Below are positions 34,021 through 41,715 of a DNA stretch of 64,000 nucleotides, piece after piece. A model generated the notes under the pieces. It ran no database searches. It was given only the letters and a program-made list of their open reading frames with translations, and was not told the origin of the DNA. Numbering within the stretch: position 1 is the first letter of the stretch; each line of letters begins with the position of its first letter. The translations under genes and the position numbers were made by a program. Source of the DNA: Prescottella equi (GTDB lineage: Bacteria > Actinomycetota > Actinomycetes > Mycobacteriales > Mycobacteriaceae). The stretch spans positions 310,001-374,000 of the forward strand of contig NZ_JAIVAH010000018.1 of the NCBI RefSeq assembly GCF_020171745.1, written 5' to 3'.

Positions 34021-34953
34021 TCAGTAGCCCGCCACCGGGTCGATCCGCGCCACCAGTTCCTCGCCCGCGACGAAACGTCGCACGTTCTCGCGGACGTGAT
34101 CGGCGAATGCGCCCGCCCGGACCGACGGCGGGTTCGAGTCGTGCGGGGTGACGATCGCGTTGGGCAGCGTCCACAGCGGATGGCCGTCGGGCAGCGGCTC
34201 CGGATCGGTCACATCGAGCCCCACGCCGCCGATCCTGTTCTCGTGCAACGCCTCCACGACGGCATCAGTGTCGACCAGCGGGCCGCGGGCCACATTGATC
34301 ACCCACGACCGGGGCCCGAGCTTCGCGAGCTGCGGCGCGCCGACCAGGTGCCGGGTGTCGGCGGTGGCCGGGGCCGCGACGACGACGTGGTCGACGCGGC
34401 CGAACACCTCGTCGACCCGGTCGGCGGTCACCACCTCGTCGGCCCCGGGCACCGGCCGGCCGGAACGGTTCACCGCGATCACCACGGCCCCCACCGCGGT
34501 GAGCATCGGGATCATCGCGCGCCCGATGCCGCCGGCCCCGATGATCGCGACGCGGGCGCCGCGCAGCGTGCCGACCTTGCCGAAGAACTCCCGCTGCCGC
34601 CACGTGGTCGCGGCCAGGTGCTCGGGCAGCGCCCGCACCCCCGCCAGCAGCAGCGTGAACGCGTGCTCGGCGACGGTCGCGGAGAACGCGCCGGCCGCCG
34701 ACGTCCACACCAGGTCGGGGTGCCGCTGGATCACCCCGGCGTCGAACCAGTGCTCCACGCCGGCCGAGTGCAGCTGCACCCAGCGGATCGAGTCGGGCAG
34801 CTCCGCCGGGAAGCGCGTCGTGTCGTCGCCGGCCCACACGAGCGCCTCGGCGTCGGTCAGGTCGACGACGCGTCCGCCGCCGCGGACGACGGCGTCCACG
34901 AGCAGGTCGTCGGGCGCGGGTCCCAGCGCGATGGGCGTCGACGTCGTCGTCAC
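34021..34953 (-). CDS. D-isomer-specific 2-hydroxyacid dehydrogenase
   Basis: A 310-residue NAD(P)H-dependent reductase of 2-oxoacids. The coenzyme motif is VAIIGAGGIGRAM (GxGxxG, near residue 140), the catalytic Arg lies in VINVARGPLVDTD, the Glu in GLDVTDPEPLPDGHPLW and the His in TPHDSNPP. The N-terminal catalytic half is short, as in GhrA-type hydroxypyruvate/glyoxylate reductases. It ends 43 bases from the IclR gene on the opposite strand. Confidence 0.88.
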   Translation of the reverse strand: MTTTSTPIALGPAPDDLLVDAVVRGGGRVVDLTDAEALVWAGDDTTRFPAELPDSIRWVQLHSAGVEHWFDAGVIQRHPDLVWTSAAGAFSATVAEHAFTLLLAGVRALPEHLAATTWRQREFFGKVGTLRGARVAIIGAGGIGRAMIPMLTAVGAVVIAVNRSGRPVPGADEVVTADRVDEVFGRVDHVVVAAPATADTRHLVGAPQLAKLGPRSWVINVARGPLVDTDAVVEALHENRIGGVGLDVTDPEPLPDGHPLWTLPNAIVTPHDSNPPSVRAGAFADHVRENVRRFVAGEELVARIDPVAGY

Positions 34954-35057
34954 GGGCTCTCCTCAACTCGGCACGACCCGGGCGTCCGGATCTCGGTCCG
35001 AGGCTAGGCGCCCCCGCATCGGATCGCAGACTTCGGGAACCATCCACATGGGCGATT

Positions 35058-35077
35058 CGTCCTATTTTTGTAGGACG
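35058..35077 (+). promoter_or_regulatory. small hairpin upstream of the CorC leader
   Basis: CGTCCTA (35058-35064) and TAGGACG (35071-35077) pair around the loop TTTTTG, 25 bases upstream of the putative leader ORF. It could be an operator or a structure in the 5' leader of the CorC operon. Confidence 0.4.
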
Positions 35078-35102
35078 TGCTCACCGACAGAGAAAGAAGG
35101 CT

Positions 35103-35192
35103 ATGAAACGCAGGCCCCGCAAACCTCGAAGACCCGTCGTCCGACGTGTGATCATCACTGACACCACCGCTGTGGAGGTGTCCACGTGCTGA
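35103..35192 (+). CDS. putative Arg/Pro-rich leader peptide of the CorC operon
   Basis: A 29-codon frame runs from ATG 35103, after AAGAAGG, to a TGA at 35190-35192 which overlaps the first codons of the downstream transporter gene by 7 bases. It opens MKRRPRKPRRPVVRRV, with seven arginines, two lysines and three prolines in the first 15 residues, and ends VEVSTC. Such a peptide would be slow to translate when charged tRNA or Mg2+ is limiting. The Mg2+-responsive mgtL leader of Salmonella is a known Pro/Arg-rich case controlling a Mg2+ transporter. That the gene is translated or regulatory here is inference. Spacing of the ribosome-binding site is short. Confidence 0.4.
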   Translation: MKRRPRKPRRPVVRRVIITDTTAVEVSTC

Positions 35193-36556
35193 CTCTGCTC
35201 GGAATCGTCGCCGGTGTCGCCGTCGTCCTGGCGATCACCGCGCTGACCGGCTACTTCGTGGCCCAGGAATTCGCCTACATGGCCGTGGACCGATCCCGGC
35301 TCAAGGCCCGCGCCGAGTCCGGCGACGCGGCCGCGGCCCGCGCCCTGGGCGTCACCCGCCGCACCTCGTTCATGCTCTCCGGCGCCCAGCTCGGCATCAC
35401 CGTCACCGGCCTGCTCGTCGGCTACGTCGCCGAACCCCTGATCGGCCGCGGGTTGGGTGAGCTGCTGGGCGGCGTCGGCATCCCCACCGGCGTCGGCATC
35501 GCCGTCGGCGCGATCCTCGCGGTGCTGTTCTCCACCGTCGTGCAGATGGTCTTCGGCGAGCTGTTCCCGAAGAACCTCGCCATCGCCCGCCCCGAACCGG
35601 TCGCACGCCGCCTCGCGCTGTCGACCACGCTCTACCTCAAGCTGTTCGGCTGGCTGATCTGGCTGTTCGACCAGTCGTCGAACCTGCTGCTGCGCGCACT
35701 CAAGATCGAACCGGTGCACGACGTCGAGCACTCGGCGACCCCGCGCGACCTCGAGCACATCGTGGCCGAGTCCCGCGACGCCGGCGAACTGCCGCGCGAG
35801 CTGTCCACGCTGCTCGACCGCATCCTCGACTTCCCCACCCGTGCCGCCGAGCACGCGATGATCCCGCGGGCGCGGGTCGACGTCGTCCGCGCGGACGAAC
35901 CGATCGCCGACGTCCTCTCCCGCATGGGCTCGGGGCACACCCGCTACCCCGTCGTCGGCACCAGCAGCGACGACTTGCGGGGCGTCGTGCACCTGCACGA
36001 CCTGCTCGGCGCCGACCCGGCCGGCACCGCGGCCGATCACGCCCGCCCGGCCGTGATCGTGCCGACGACGCTGCCCCTGCCCGACGTCCTGGCCCAGCTG
36101 ACCGCCGCGAAGGACGAGATGGCGCTGGTGATCGACGAGTACGGCGGCTTCGCCGGCGTCGTCACCGTCGAGGACATGGCGGAGGAACTGGTCGGCGAGA
36201 TCGCCGACGAACACGACCCCGACCACGAGGAGACCGAGGTGCAGGCCGTCGACGGCGGCTGGCTGATCCCCGGCGGCGTGCACGTCGACGAGGTCGCCCG
36301 CGTGCTCGACGAGCACCTGCCCGAGGACGACGACTACGAGACGCTCGCGGGCCTGGTCATCGCCGAGTTCGGTGGGTTGCCGCGAGTGGGCGACACCGTG
36401 ACCGTGCGACTGCCCGCCGACCCGGCGGATCTCGTCGCCGACGAGCCACCACCGCCGACGTACCTGCACGCCGAGGTCCGCGCGATCGACAAGCACGTGC
36501 CGTCCACGCTGTTCGTGACCGTCCGCAGCGACCGGAAGGACGCCGTCGATGAGTAA
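35186..36556 (+). CDS. CNNM/CorC-family transporter (hemolysin-C-like), full length
   Basis: A 456-residue protein of the HlyC/CorC family. Residues 1-180 form the DUF21/CNNM membrane domain, with segments near 3-24 (LLGIVAGVAVVLAITALTGYF), 60-85, 100-130 and 150-175. Two CBS repeats follow (about 205-330; ATPRDLEHIVAESRDAGELP precedes them, and DEMALVIDEYGGFAGVVTVE marks the second), then the CorC_HlyC C-terminal domain (DGGWLIPGGVHVDEVARVLD). The family handles Mg2+ or Co2+ transport or efflux. GTG 35186 has GGAGG 7 bases upstream. It overlaps the next paralogue by 8 bases. Confidence 0.88.
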   Translation: MLTLLGIVAGVAVVLAITALTGYFVAQEFAYMAVDRSRLKARAESGDAAAARALGVTRRTSFMLSGAQLGITVTGLLVGYVAEPLIGRGLGELLGGVGIPTGVGIAVGAILAVLFSTVVQMVFGELFPKNLAIARPEPVARRLALSTTLYLKLFGWLIWLFDQSSNLLLRALKIEPVHDVEHSATPRDLEHIVAESRDAGELPRELSTLLDRILDFPTRAAEHAMIPRARVDVVRADEPIADVLSRMGSGHTRYPVVGTSSDDLRGVVHLHDLLGADPAGTAADHARPAVIVPTTLPLPDVLAQLTAAKDEMALVIDEYGGFAGVVTVEDMAEELVGEIADEHDPDHEETEVQAVDGGWLIPGGVHVDEVARVLDEHLPEDDDYETLAGLVIAEFGGLPRVGDTVTVRLPADPADLVADEPPPPTYLHAEVRAIDKHVPSTLFVTVRSDRKDAVDE

Positions 36557-37565
36557 CCCCTGGATCGTCCTCGCCGTCACCGTCGTGCTGATCGCCGCGA
36601 GCGCGTTCTTCGTCGCGGTCGAGTTCGCGCTCATCGCCGCCCGCCGGCACCGCCTCGAGGACGCCGCGCCGACGAGCCGCTCGGCCCGAGCGGCGCTGCG
36701 CAGCGCGTCGGAGCTGTCGGTGCTGCTGGCCGGCTCACAGCTGGGCATCACCGTCTGCACCCTCGCGCTCGGCGCGGTGACGAAACCGGCTGTGCACCAC
36801 TGGCTCACCCCCGCGTTCGCGGACTGGGGCGCGCCGCTGTGGCTGGCCGACGTCGCGGGCTTCGTGCTCGCACTGCTCATCGTGACGTTCCTGCACCTCG
36901 TGGTCGGTGAGATGGCGCCGAAGTCGTGGGCCATCGCCCACCCCGAGAAGTCGGCCACGATGCTCGCGATCCCGATGCGCGGATTCATGTGGCTCACAAG
37001 GCCGCTGATCGTGGTCCTGAACCGGGCCGCGAACTGGTGCCTGGTCAAGGTCGGCGTGCAGCCGGTGGACCAGGTGGCGTCGGGTCAGGACCCCGAGGCG
37101 CTGCGCCACCTCGTGGAGCACTCGGCGACCGTCGGCACCCTCGACGAGCGCTATCACGGGCACCTGGCGAGCGCGCTCGAACTCGAGTCGCTCACCGTCG
37201 GCGACATCGTCCGACCCAACGACCGACCGAGCAGCGTCGCACCCGACGCCCCGGTCGACCGGATCCGTGCGGCCGCGGACCGCAGTGGGCACCTGCGTCT
37301 GCTGGTCCGCGCCGGTGACACCGTCGCCGGTGTGCTGCACGTGCGCGACAGCCTCGGAGCGGCGCCCGGCACCCGCGCCCGCGACCTGATGCGCGACGTG
37401 CTCACGCTCGAGTCGGCGACCCCGGTCTACGAGGCGCTCGCGACCATGCGGAACACCCGCAGCCACATCGCGGTCGTCCGCGACGGCGACGGGAACCTGA
37501 TCGGGCTCATCACCCTCGCCGACGTCCTGGCGCGGCTGATGCCCACCGCCGGCACCGCGGCCTGA
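36549..37565 (+). CDS. CNNM/CorC-family transporter, short paralogue
   Basis: A 338-residue paralogue of the preceding protein. The DUF21 domain (residues 1-180: WIVLAVTVVLIAASAFFVAV, then SQLGITVCTLALGAVTKPAV) and two CBS domains (about 205-330) are present, but the CorC_HlyC domain is absent: the chain ends soon after IGLITLADVLARLMPTAG. A long-plus-short pair in one operon is common in actinobacteria and suggests a heteromer. It overlaps the first gene by 8 bases, and a strong hairpin follows. Confidence 0.88.
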   Translation: MSNPWIVLAVTVVLIAASAFFVAVEFALIAARRHRLEDAAPTSRSARAALRSASELSVLLAGSQLGITVCTLALGAVTKPAVHHWLTPAFADWGAPLWLADVAGFVLALLIVTFLHLVVGEMAPKSWAIAHPEKSATMLAIPMRGFMWLTRPLIVVLNRAANWCLVKVGVQPVDQVASGQDPEALRHLVEHSATVGTLDERYHGHLASALELESLTVGDIVRPNDRPSSVAPDAPVDRIRAAADRSGHLRLLVRAGDTVAGVLHVRDSLGAAPGTRARDLMRDVLTLESATPVYEALATMRNTRSHIAVVRDGDGNLIGLITLADVLARLMPTAGTAA

Positions 37566-37576
37566 TCGCGGCGAGA

Positions 37577-37606
37577 GCGGACCCGGGCGTGGCGTCCCGG
37601 GTCCGC
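37577..37606 (+). terminator. terminator of the CorC operon
   Basis: GCGGACCCGGG and CCCGGGTCCGC form a perfect 11-bp stem with an 8-base loop, 11 bases after the stop codon. No T run follows. Confidence 0.75.
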
Positions 37607-37690
37607 CCTCCGCCCCGGCTCACCCGGTCGGATTCGGACGCGATCCGGCGTAGGGTCACTCGATAGAGGCGTTCGAAGCGGGGCGAGAAC

Positions 37691-37912
37691 ATGACTGTTT
37701 CCGTGAACGACCGGCGTCACGGCTGGTCCGAAACACACGCAGCCTCCTCCCGGGTGGCGGTGGCGATGACGTTCGTCCTGCTGTCGCTGATCCCCGGCGC
37801 GATCGCCGTCGGCCTCGGCCGATCCCCCTTCGCGATCTTCTGGCTGGTCGTCTTCACCGCGCTGGCCCTCGGCACCGTCGCGGCGGTCCTGCCCTCGAGT
37901 TGGAGCAAGTGA
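37691..37912 (+). CDS. small two-helix membrane protein
   Basis: A 73-residue protein with a hydrophilic start (MTVSVNDRRHGWSETHA) and two membrane helices, about residues 23-42 (VAVAMTFVLLSLIPGAIAVG) and 47-67 (FAIFWLVVFTALALGTVAAV), ending in SSWSK. Both ends would be cytoplasmic. I recognise no family. It lies between the CorC operon terminator and the next peptide gene as its own unit. Confidence 0.65.
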   Translation: MTVSVNDRRHGWSETHAASSRVAVAMTFVLLSLIPGAIAVGLGRSPFAIFWLVVFTALALGTVAAVLPSSWSK

Positions 37913-38040
37913 CCTGACGGCCCGGCACGGCTGATATCAGGGGTGAATTCCAGGGGAGGCTCACACTTTTTCCCTACCGTGAGGTAACTTGCGAGCGCGC
38001 GGTTCGCGCGATCAACCAAACACATGGATGGGAAGCAGTC

Positions 38041-38166
38041 ATGAGTTCTTCCGAGTTCGCCACGTCCGTCACCGAGATCAAGCCGGTCGTGAGCGGCATC
38101 GCCAGCGCACTGACGGCGGTCGCCACGATCCTCGGCGTGCTGGGAACGCTGGCTTCCTTCAGCTGA
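38041..38166 (+). CDS. 41-residue hydrophobic peptide, candidate mycomembrane peptide
   Basis: ATG 38041 follows GGGAAG by 5 bases. The peptide begins MSSSEFATSVTEIKPVVSGI, then an alanine/leucine/glycine/threonine-rich helix (SALTAVATILGVLGTLASF) and ends in serine. A single amphipathic or membrane helix without signal peptide or charged tail fits the PorA/PorH-like class of small exported peptides in mycolata. Serines and threonines offer possible O-mycoloylation sites. A strong hairpin with a T run ends the transcript at 38242. The upstream gap from 37913 holds a plausible promoter but no gene. Confidence 0.6.
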   Translation: MSSSEFATSVTEIKPVVSGIASALTAVATILGVLGTLASFS

Positions 38167-38208
38167 TCCGGGCCCGCGGCGCCGGCGCATGCCGCCGCCC
38201 TCATACCG

Positions 38209-38242
38209 AAATCCCCCACCGGCGATGCCGGTGGGGGATTTT
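38209..38242 (+). terminator. intrinsic terminator of the 41-residue peptide gene
   Basis: AAATCCCCCACCGGC and GCCGGTGGGGGATTT form a perfect 15-bp stem with a 3-base loop, followed by TTCGTT. This is the most canonical intrinsic terminator in the window. Confidence 0.88.
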
Positions 38243-38412
38243 CGTTGCGCGGCCCGGAACCACCTGTGAAACAACCGGATCGGCACGGACGCAGGAAGCG
38301 GTGCGATGAAGTTCCGGCCCGGTTCATCGACCGGCCATCCGGTCGCATTCTGCCGTTGTGGTTGCCGACCTACGGTGCTCCCGACCTTGATCATCAAAAG
38401 GGAGGCCGCACC

Positions 38413-39882
38413 GTGCCCATGTCACCGCTCAACCGCCGCACGTTCCTCGAGCGCACCGCCCTGGCCGGCATCGGGGTGACCCTCGCCGGCAGCGTCGGCA
38501 CCCTGTTCCGACCCGCCGTCGCGGGCGCCGCGCCCGCCGGCGCGATCGGCTACGGCCCGCTCGTCGCCGACCCCGCCGGAATCCTCGCGCTCCCCAAGGG
38601 GTTCTCGTACACGATCGTCTCCCGATCCGGTGAGACGCTGCTCGACGGCGGCGTCCCGTTCCCCAGCGACCCCGATGCCAACGGCGTGTTCGCGACGGGC
38701 AACCACACCACCATCGTCACCAACCACGAGGTCGGCGGCAGCGAACCGTACGGCGTCCCGGCCGTCGACGGCCTCACCTACGACCCGGGGGCCCGCGGCG
38801 GCACCACCACGACCACGCTCGACCGCAGCGGTGCGCGCCAGGCCCAGTACGTCAGCGTCGCGGGCACGGTGAACAACTGCGCGGGCGGCATCACCCCGTG
38901 GGGCACCTGGCTCACGTGCGAGGAGACCGAGGCGCGCGCCGGCTCGAACGGTTTCACCAAGACCCACGGCTACGTCTTCGAGGTCGACCCCGCGAGCCAG
39001 GCCGCGAACGTCGGCAAGAGCCCGATCCCGCTGAAGTTCCTCGGGCGGTACGCGCACGAGGCGGTGGCGGTCGATCCGTCGTCGAGCGCCGTCTACCTCA
39101 CCGAGGACGCGGGCAGCCCCAACGGCCTGTTCTTCCGGTGGACGCCGCCGCAGGGTTTCGTCGGCGGCCCGGGCGCGTTCCATGCGCTCGCGCAGTCGCC
39201 GGGCGGGGACACCGCCGGCAGCCTGCAGGCGATGAAGTGCTTCCAGGACGGCACCCACGTGCCCGATCTCGCCCAGGCCGCGACACCGGGGGTCAAGTAC
39301 ACCGTGCAGTGGGTCGACGTCCCCGACCGCGACGCCAAGACCACCTCGGTGCGCAAGCAGTTCACCAATGACCAGGTCACCCGCAGCCGCAAGCTCGAGG
39401 GGCAGTGGTGGGCCGACGGCGGCGCGTACTTCGTCGCCAGCTTCGCCCGCACCAGCGACGGCAGCGTCGCCGAACACGACGGGCAGGTGTGGTTCTACGA
39501 CCCGGCCACCCAGACCGTCGAGCTGAAGACGCTGTTCGGGGTGAACCCGGATCCGTCCGTCGACACCGGCAACTACGACGGCCCCGACAACATCACCGTC
39601 TCGCCGCACGGCGGCCTGATCCTCGCCGAGGACGGCGACGGCGTCAGCCACCTGATCGGTGTGACCGAGAGCGGCGAGCCGTTCTCGGTGGCCCGGAACA
39701 ATTTGAACGACAGCGAATTCTGCGGCCCGGCGTTCAGCCACGACGGCCAGACGCTGTACGCCAACATCCAGAGCCCCGGCATCACCGTCGCGATCCGCGG
39801 CCCCTGGCGGCAGTCGACGGGCTCGTCCGTCGGTTCGGCCGGCTTCTCCTTCGGCTCACTGGATCTGCCGTTCGGCTCGTAG
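38413..39882 (+). CDS. PhoX-family (DUF839) Tat-exported protein
   Basis: A 489-residue secreted protein. The twin-arginine signal is NRRTFLERTALAGIGVTLAG, ending near GAAPAG at about residue 45. The mature part is a beta propeller of the PhoX/DUF839 family: TGNHTTIVTNHEVGG near residue 100, ITPWGTWLTCEETEAR, YAHEAVAVDPSSSAVYLTED, and GPDNITVSPHGGLILAEDGD. PhoX enzymes are Ca2+/Fe3+-dependent alkaline phosphatases; the acidic metal residues TCEE, LTED and AEDG are present. GTG 38413 sits 7 bases after GGAGG; ATG 38419 is possible. Direct phosphate control is not visible. It is the sole gene of its unit. Confidence 0.82.
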   Translation: MPMSPLNRRTFLERTALAGIGVTLAGSVGTLFRPAVAGAAPAGAIGYGPLVADPAGILALPKGFSYTIVSRSGETLLDGGVPFPSDPDANGVFATGNHTTIVTNHEVGGSEPYGVPAVDGLTYDPGARGGTTTTTLDRSGARQAQYVSVAGTVNNCAGGITPWGTWLTCEETEARAGSNGFTKTHGYVFEVDPASQAANVGKSPIPLKFLGRYAHEAVAVDPSSSAVYLTEDAGSPNGLFFRWTPPQGFVGGPGAFHALAQSPGGDTAGSLQAMKCFQDGTHVPDLAQAATPGVKYTVQWVDVPDRDAKTTSVRKQFTNDQVTRSRKLEGQWWADGGAYFVASFARTSDGSVAEHDGQVWFYDPATQTVELKTLFGVNPDPSVDTGNYDGPDNITVSPHGGLILAEDGDGVSHLIGVTESGEPFSVARNNLNDSEFCGPAFSHDGQTLYANIQSPGITVAIRGPWRQSTGSSVGSAGFSFGSLDLPFGS

Positions 39883-39903
39883 GCCGGCCGTCCGACACAA
39901 GTG

Positions 39904-39938
39904 GACGCCCTCACCCCACACTGCGGGGTGGGGGCGTC
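39904..39938 (+). terminator. terminator of the PhoX-family gene
   Basis: GACGCCCTCACCCC and GGGGTGGGGGCGTC pair with one T:G wobble, around a 7-base loop, 21 bases after the stop codon. The gap to 40070 shows nothing else. Confidence 0.7.
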
Positions 39939-40069
39939 TCGCGTCTCCCTCGGGGTTTGTCCAGGACAAAAGCCCCTGGAGCGTGAGGGCGTAGTCCCCT
40001 ACCCGGATAGGGACCTCCGACGGCATCGTTAGGGCACATTGGTTTTCGATCGTTGTCCCGGGGTGAGGT

Positions 40070-40291
40070 GTGAAGAAGTTCCTGCCGTATTTCTCGACTC
40101 GACGAGGGGCGGCGCGGGTGTACCACAACTTCCTGGACTGCCCGTCCGGGATGCGGATCACCCGGTCCGACCGGGAGCCGGGTGTCGGGCCGGTCGGCCT
40201 CGCCTACCCGCAGTGCGAGCAGTGCAAGGCATGGGACGAGAGGATCGAGCAGTCACGCATCGCGCTGCGCGAGTGGCTGAAGTCGGAGTAG
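40070..40291 (+). CDS. small Cys-containing hypothetical protein
   Basis: A 73-residue basic protein, MKKFLPYFSTRRGAARVYHN at the start. Two cysteine elements, FLDCPSG near residue 23 and YPQCEQCKAWDERI near 48, resemble a degenerate zinc ribbon. There is no membrane segment. The GTG 40070 start follows GGGGTGAGG. I do not recognise the family; a small nucleic-acid or protein-binding role is possible. Confidence 0.55.
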   Translation: MKKFLPYFSTRRGAARVYHNFLDCPSGMRITRSDREPGVGPVGLAYPQCEQCKAWDERIEQSRIALREWLKSE

Positions 40292-40331
40292 CACCGCGCG
40301 AACCGGTCCGGTGAATGTCCGCGAAACGCCT

Positions 40332-40361
40332 GTCGCCCAGCTCGATCACGAGCTGGGCGAC
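40332..40361. terminator. bidirectional hairpin between convergent genes
   Basis: GTCGCCCAGCTCG and CGAGCTGGGCGAC form a perfect 13-bp stem with a 4-base loop between the small Cys protein gene (plus) and the heme operon end (minus). It can serve both. Confidence 0.75.
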
Positions 40362-40382
40362 GGTTGAAAACCTCTGTCTCGG

Positions 40383-40895
40383 CTAGTTTTCTGCAGTGAC
40401 CGGCTTCTTGTCGATGACGACATGGTCGAAGCGGGAACCGTCGAAGCTGACGTCGAACGCCTTGCCGAATCCGACGACGTAGCGGCCGTCCTGAGGCGTC
40501 AGGCGGAAGAGATGGAAGTCGAGGGTACGCAGCAACTTGACCATCTTGGGGTTGGACTTCTCCCCGAACTTCTCGAAGACGGCGTCGTGGCCCTCTTCTT
40601 CCACGCGCTCGACCGTGCACGCGAAGCTGGCCCGTTCCATGCCGAAGATGTTGGCGGCAGCGGCCTCGTCGGCGTGGAAGAAGACGTGCGCGGTGTCCGC
40701 CCGGCTCAGATGCCGGAAGTGGTCCGCGATCTCACTCAGGTAGACGTACAGCGAGCCGTCGTGCCCGGCGAACGGCGCGATCGACTGGAACGGCCGACCG
40801 TTCTCGTCCGTGGTCGCGATGACCACGGTCTTGCGGTCGACGAGAAAATCGCGGTAACCGGCCAGGGACTGTTCGAGTTCGGTTTCGGAAAGCAT
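40383..40895 (-). CDS. HugZ-type heme-utilisation protein
   Basis: A 170-residue flavin-reductase-like split-barrel protein of the HugZ/pyridoxamine phosphate oxidase group: FLVDRKTVVIATTDENGRPF, then APFAGHDGSLYVYLSEIADH and HVFFHADEAAAANIFGMERA, and a C-terminal FHLFRLTPQDGRYVVGFGKA. HugZ proteins bind and degrade heme to release iron. ATG 40895 has GAGGAGA upstream. The start overlaps the stop of the ABC ATPase gene (TGATG), placing it last in the heme uptake operon, which gives uptake followed by iron extraction. Confidence 0.85.
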   Translation of the reverse strand: MLSETELEQSLAGYRDFLVDRKTVVIATTDENGRPFQSIAPFAGHDGSLYVYLSEIADHFRHLSRADTAHVFFHADEAAAANIFGMERASFACTVERVEEEGHDAVFEKFGEKSNPKMVKLLRTLDFHLFRLTPQDGRYVVGFGKAFDVSFDGSRFDHVVIDKKPVTAEN

Positions 40896-41713
40896 CAATT
40901 CTCCTCTGAGATAGGAACGGCCACGGGAATGTTCCATTGCCGTCGGACCAGGTGAATGCGGGGCTGCGAGGTGACGGGATGCTCCTCGACCTCGGCCTCC
41001 ATGCCGTACACGTCACGGATCAGGTCGGGCGTCAGGACCTCGCTGGGCGTGCCCTCGGACGCGATCCTGCCGGAGGCGAGGGCGACGATCCGGTCGCTGA
41101 AGGTGGCTGCCTGATTGAGGTCGTGCAGCACCATGAGCACCGAGATGCCCAGCGTGCGATTGAGCGAAGTGACCACCTCGAGCACCTCGTGCTGATGCGC
41201 GATGTCGAGGTACGTGGTCGGCTCGTCGAGCAGCAGGACCCGGGGGCGTTGCGCGAGCACCATGGCGAGCCAAGCCCGTTGCGCCTCACCACCGGACAGC
41301 TCGGCGACGGGGCGGTCCGCCAGGGCCTTCAGCTCGGTGTGCGCAATGGCCCAGTCGACGGCCTCGCCGTCCTCGTCGGTGCCGCGCTCGTACCACCGGC
41401 GGTGCGGGTGCCGTCCGTAGCCGACCAGTTCGCGCACCGTCATATCCGTTGGTGCCGTGTTCTTCTGGTTGAGCATCCCGATCGCGCGCGCACGTCGCCG
41501 CGACGACCACGACGCCATGTCCGAGCCCTCGAGCAGCACGGTCCCGGTGCGGGGAGCGAGCCGACCGCTCAGGGCCTTGAGGACGGTGGACTTCCCGGAC
41601 CCGTTCGGTCCGATGAGGGTCACCACCTCCTCGGACCCGACGGCGATCGAGACGTCGTCGACGATCTGCTTGTCGCCGTACCAGATTCCCAGCTCGTGGG
41701 CCTCGAGCAGCAT
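40895..41713 (-). CDS. hmuV: heme/iron ABC transporter ATPase
   Basis: A 272-residue ABC ATPase of the FecE/HmuV type. Walker A GPNGSGKST lies near residue 36, the signature LSGGEAQRAWLAM near 138, Walker B VLLLDEPTTYLDIAHQ near 158, and the H-loop in LMVLHDLNQA. It powers import through the permease encoded next to it. ATG 41713 is preferred because AGGGGG stands 7 bases upstream; GTG 41716 is possible and overlaps the permease stop. Heme as substrate is inferred from the HugZ neighbour; an iron-siderophore role is the alternative. Confidence 0.88.
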   Translation of the reverse strand: MLLEAHELGIWYGDKQIVDDVSIAVGSEEVVTLIGPNGSGKSTVLKALSGRLAPRTGTVLLEGSDMASWSSRRRARAIGMLNQKNTAPTDMTVRELVGYGRHPHRRWYERGTDEDGEAVDWAIAHTELKALADRPVAELSGGEAQRAWLAMVLAQRPRVLLLDEPTTYLDIAHQHEVLEVVTSLNRTLGISVLMVLHDLNQAATFSDRIVALASGRIASEGTPSEVLTPDLIRDVYGMEAEVEEHPVTSQPRIHLVRRQWNIPVAVPISEEN

Positions 41714-41715
41714 CA

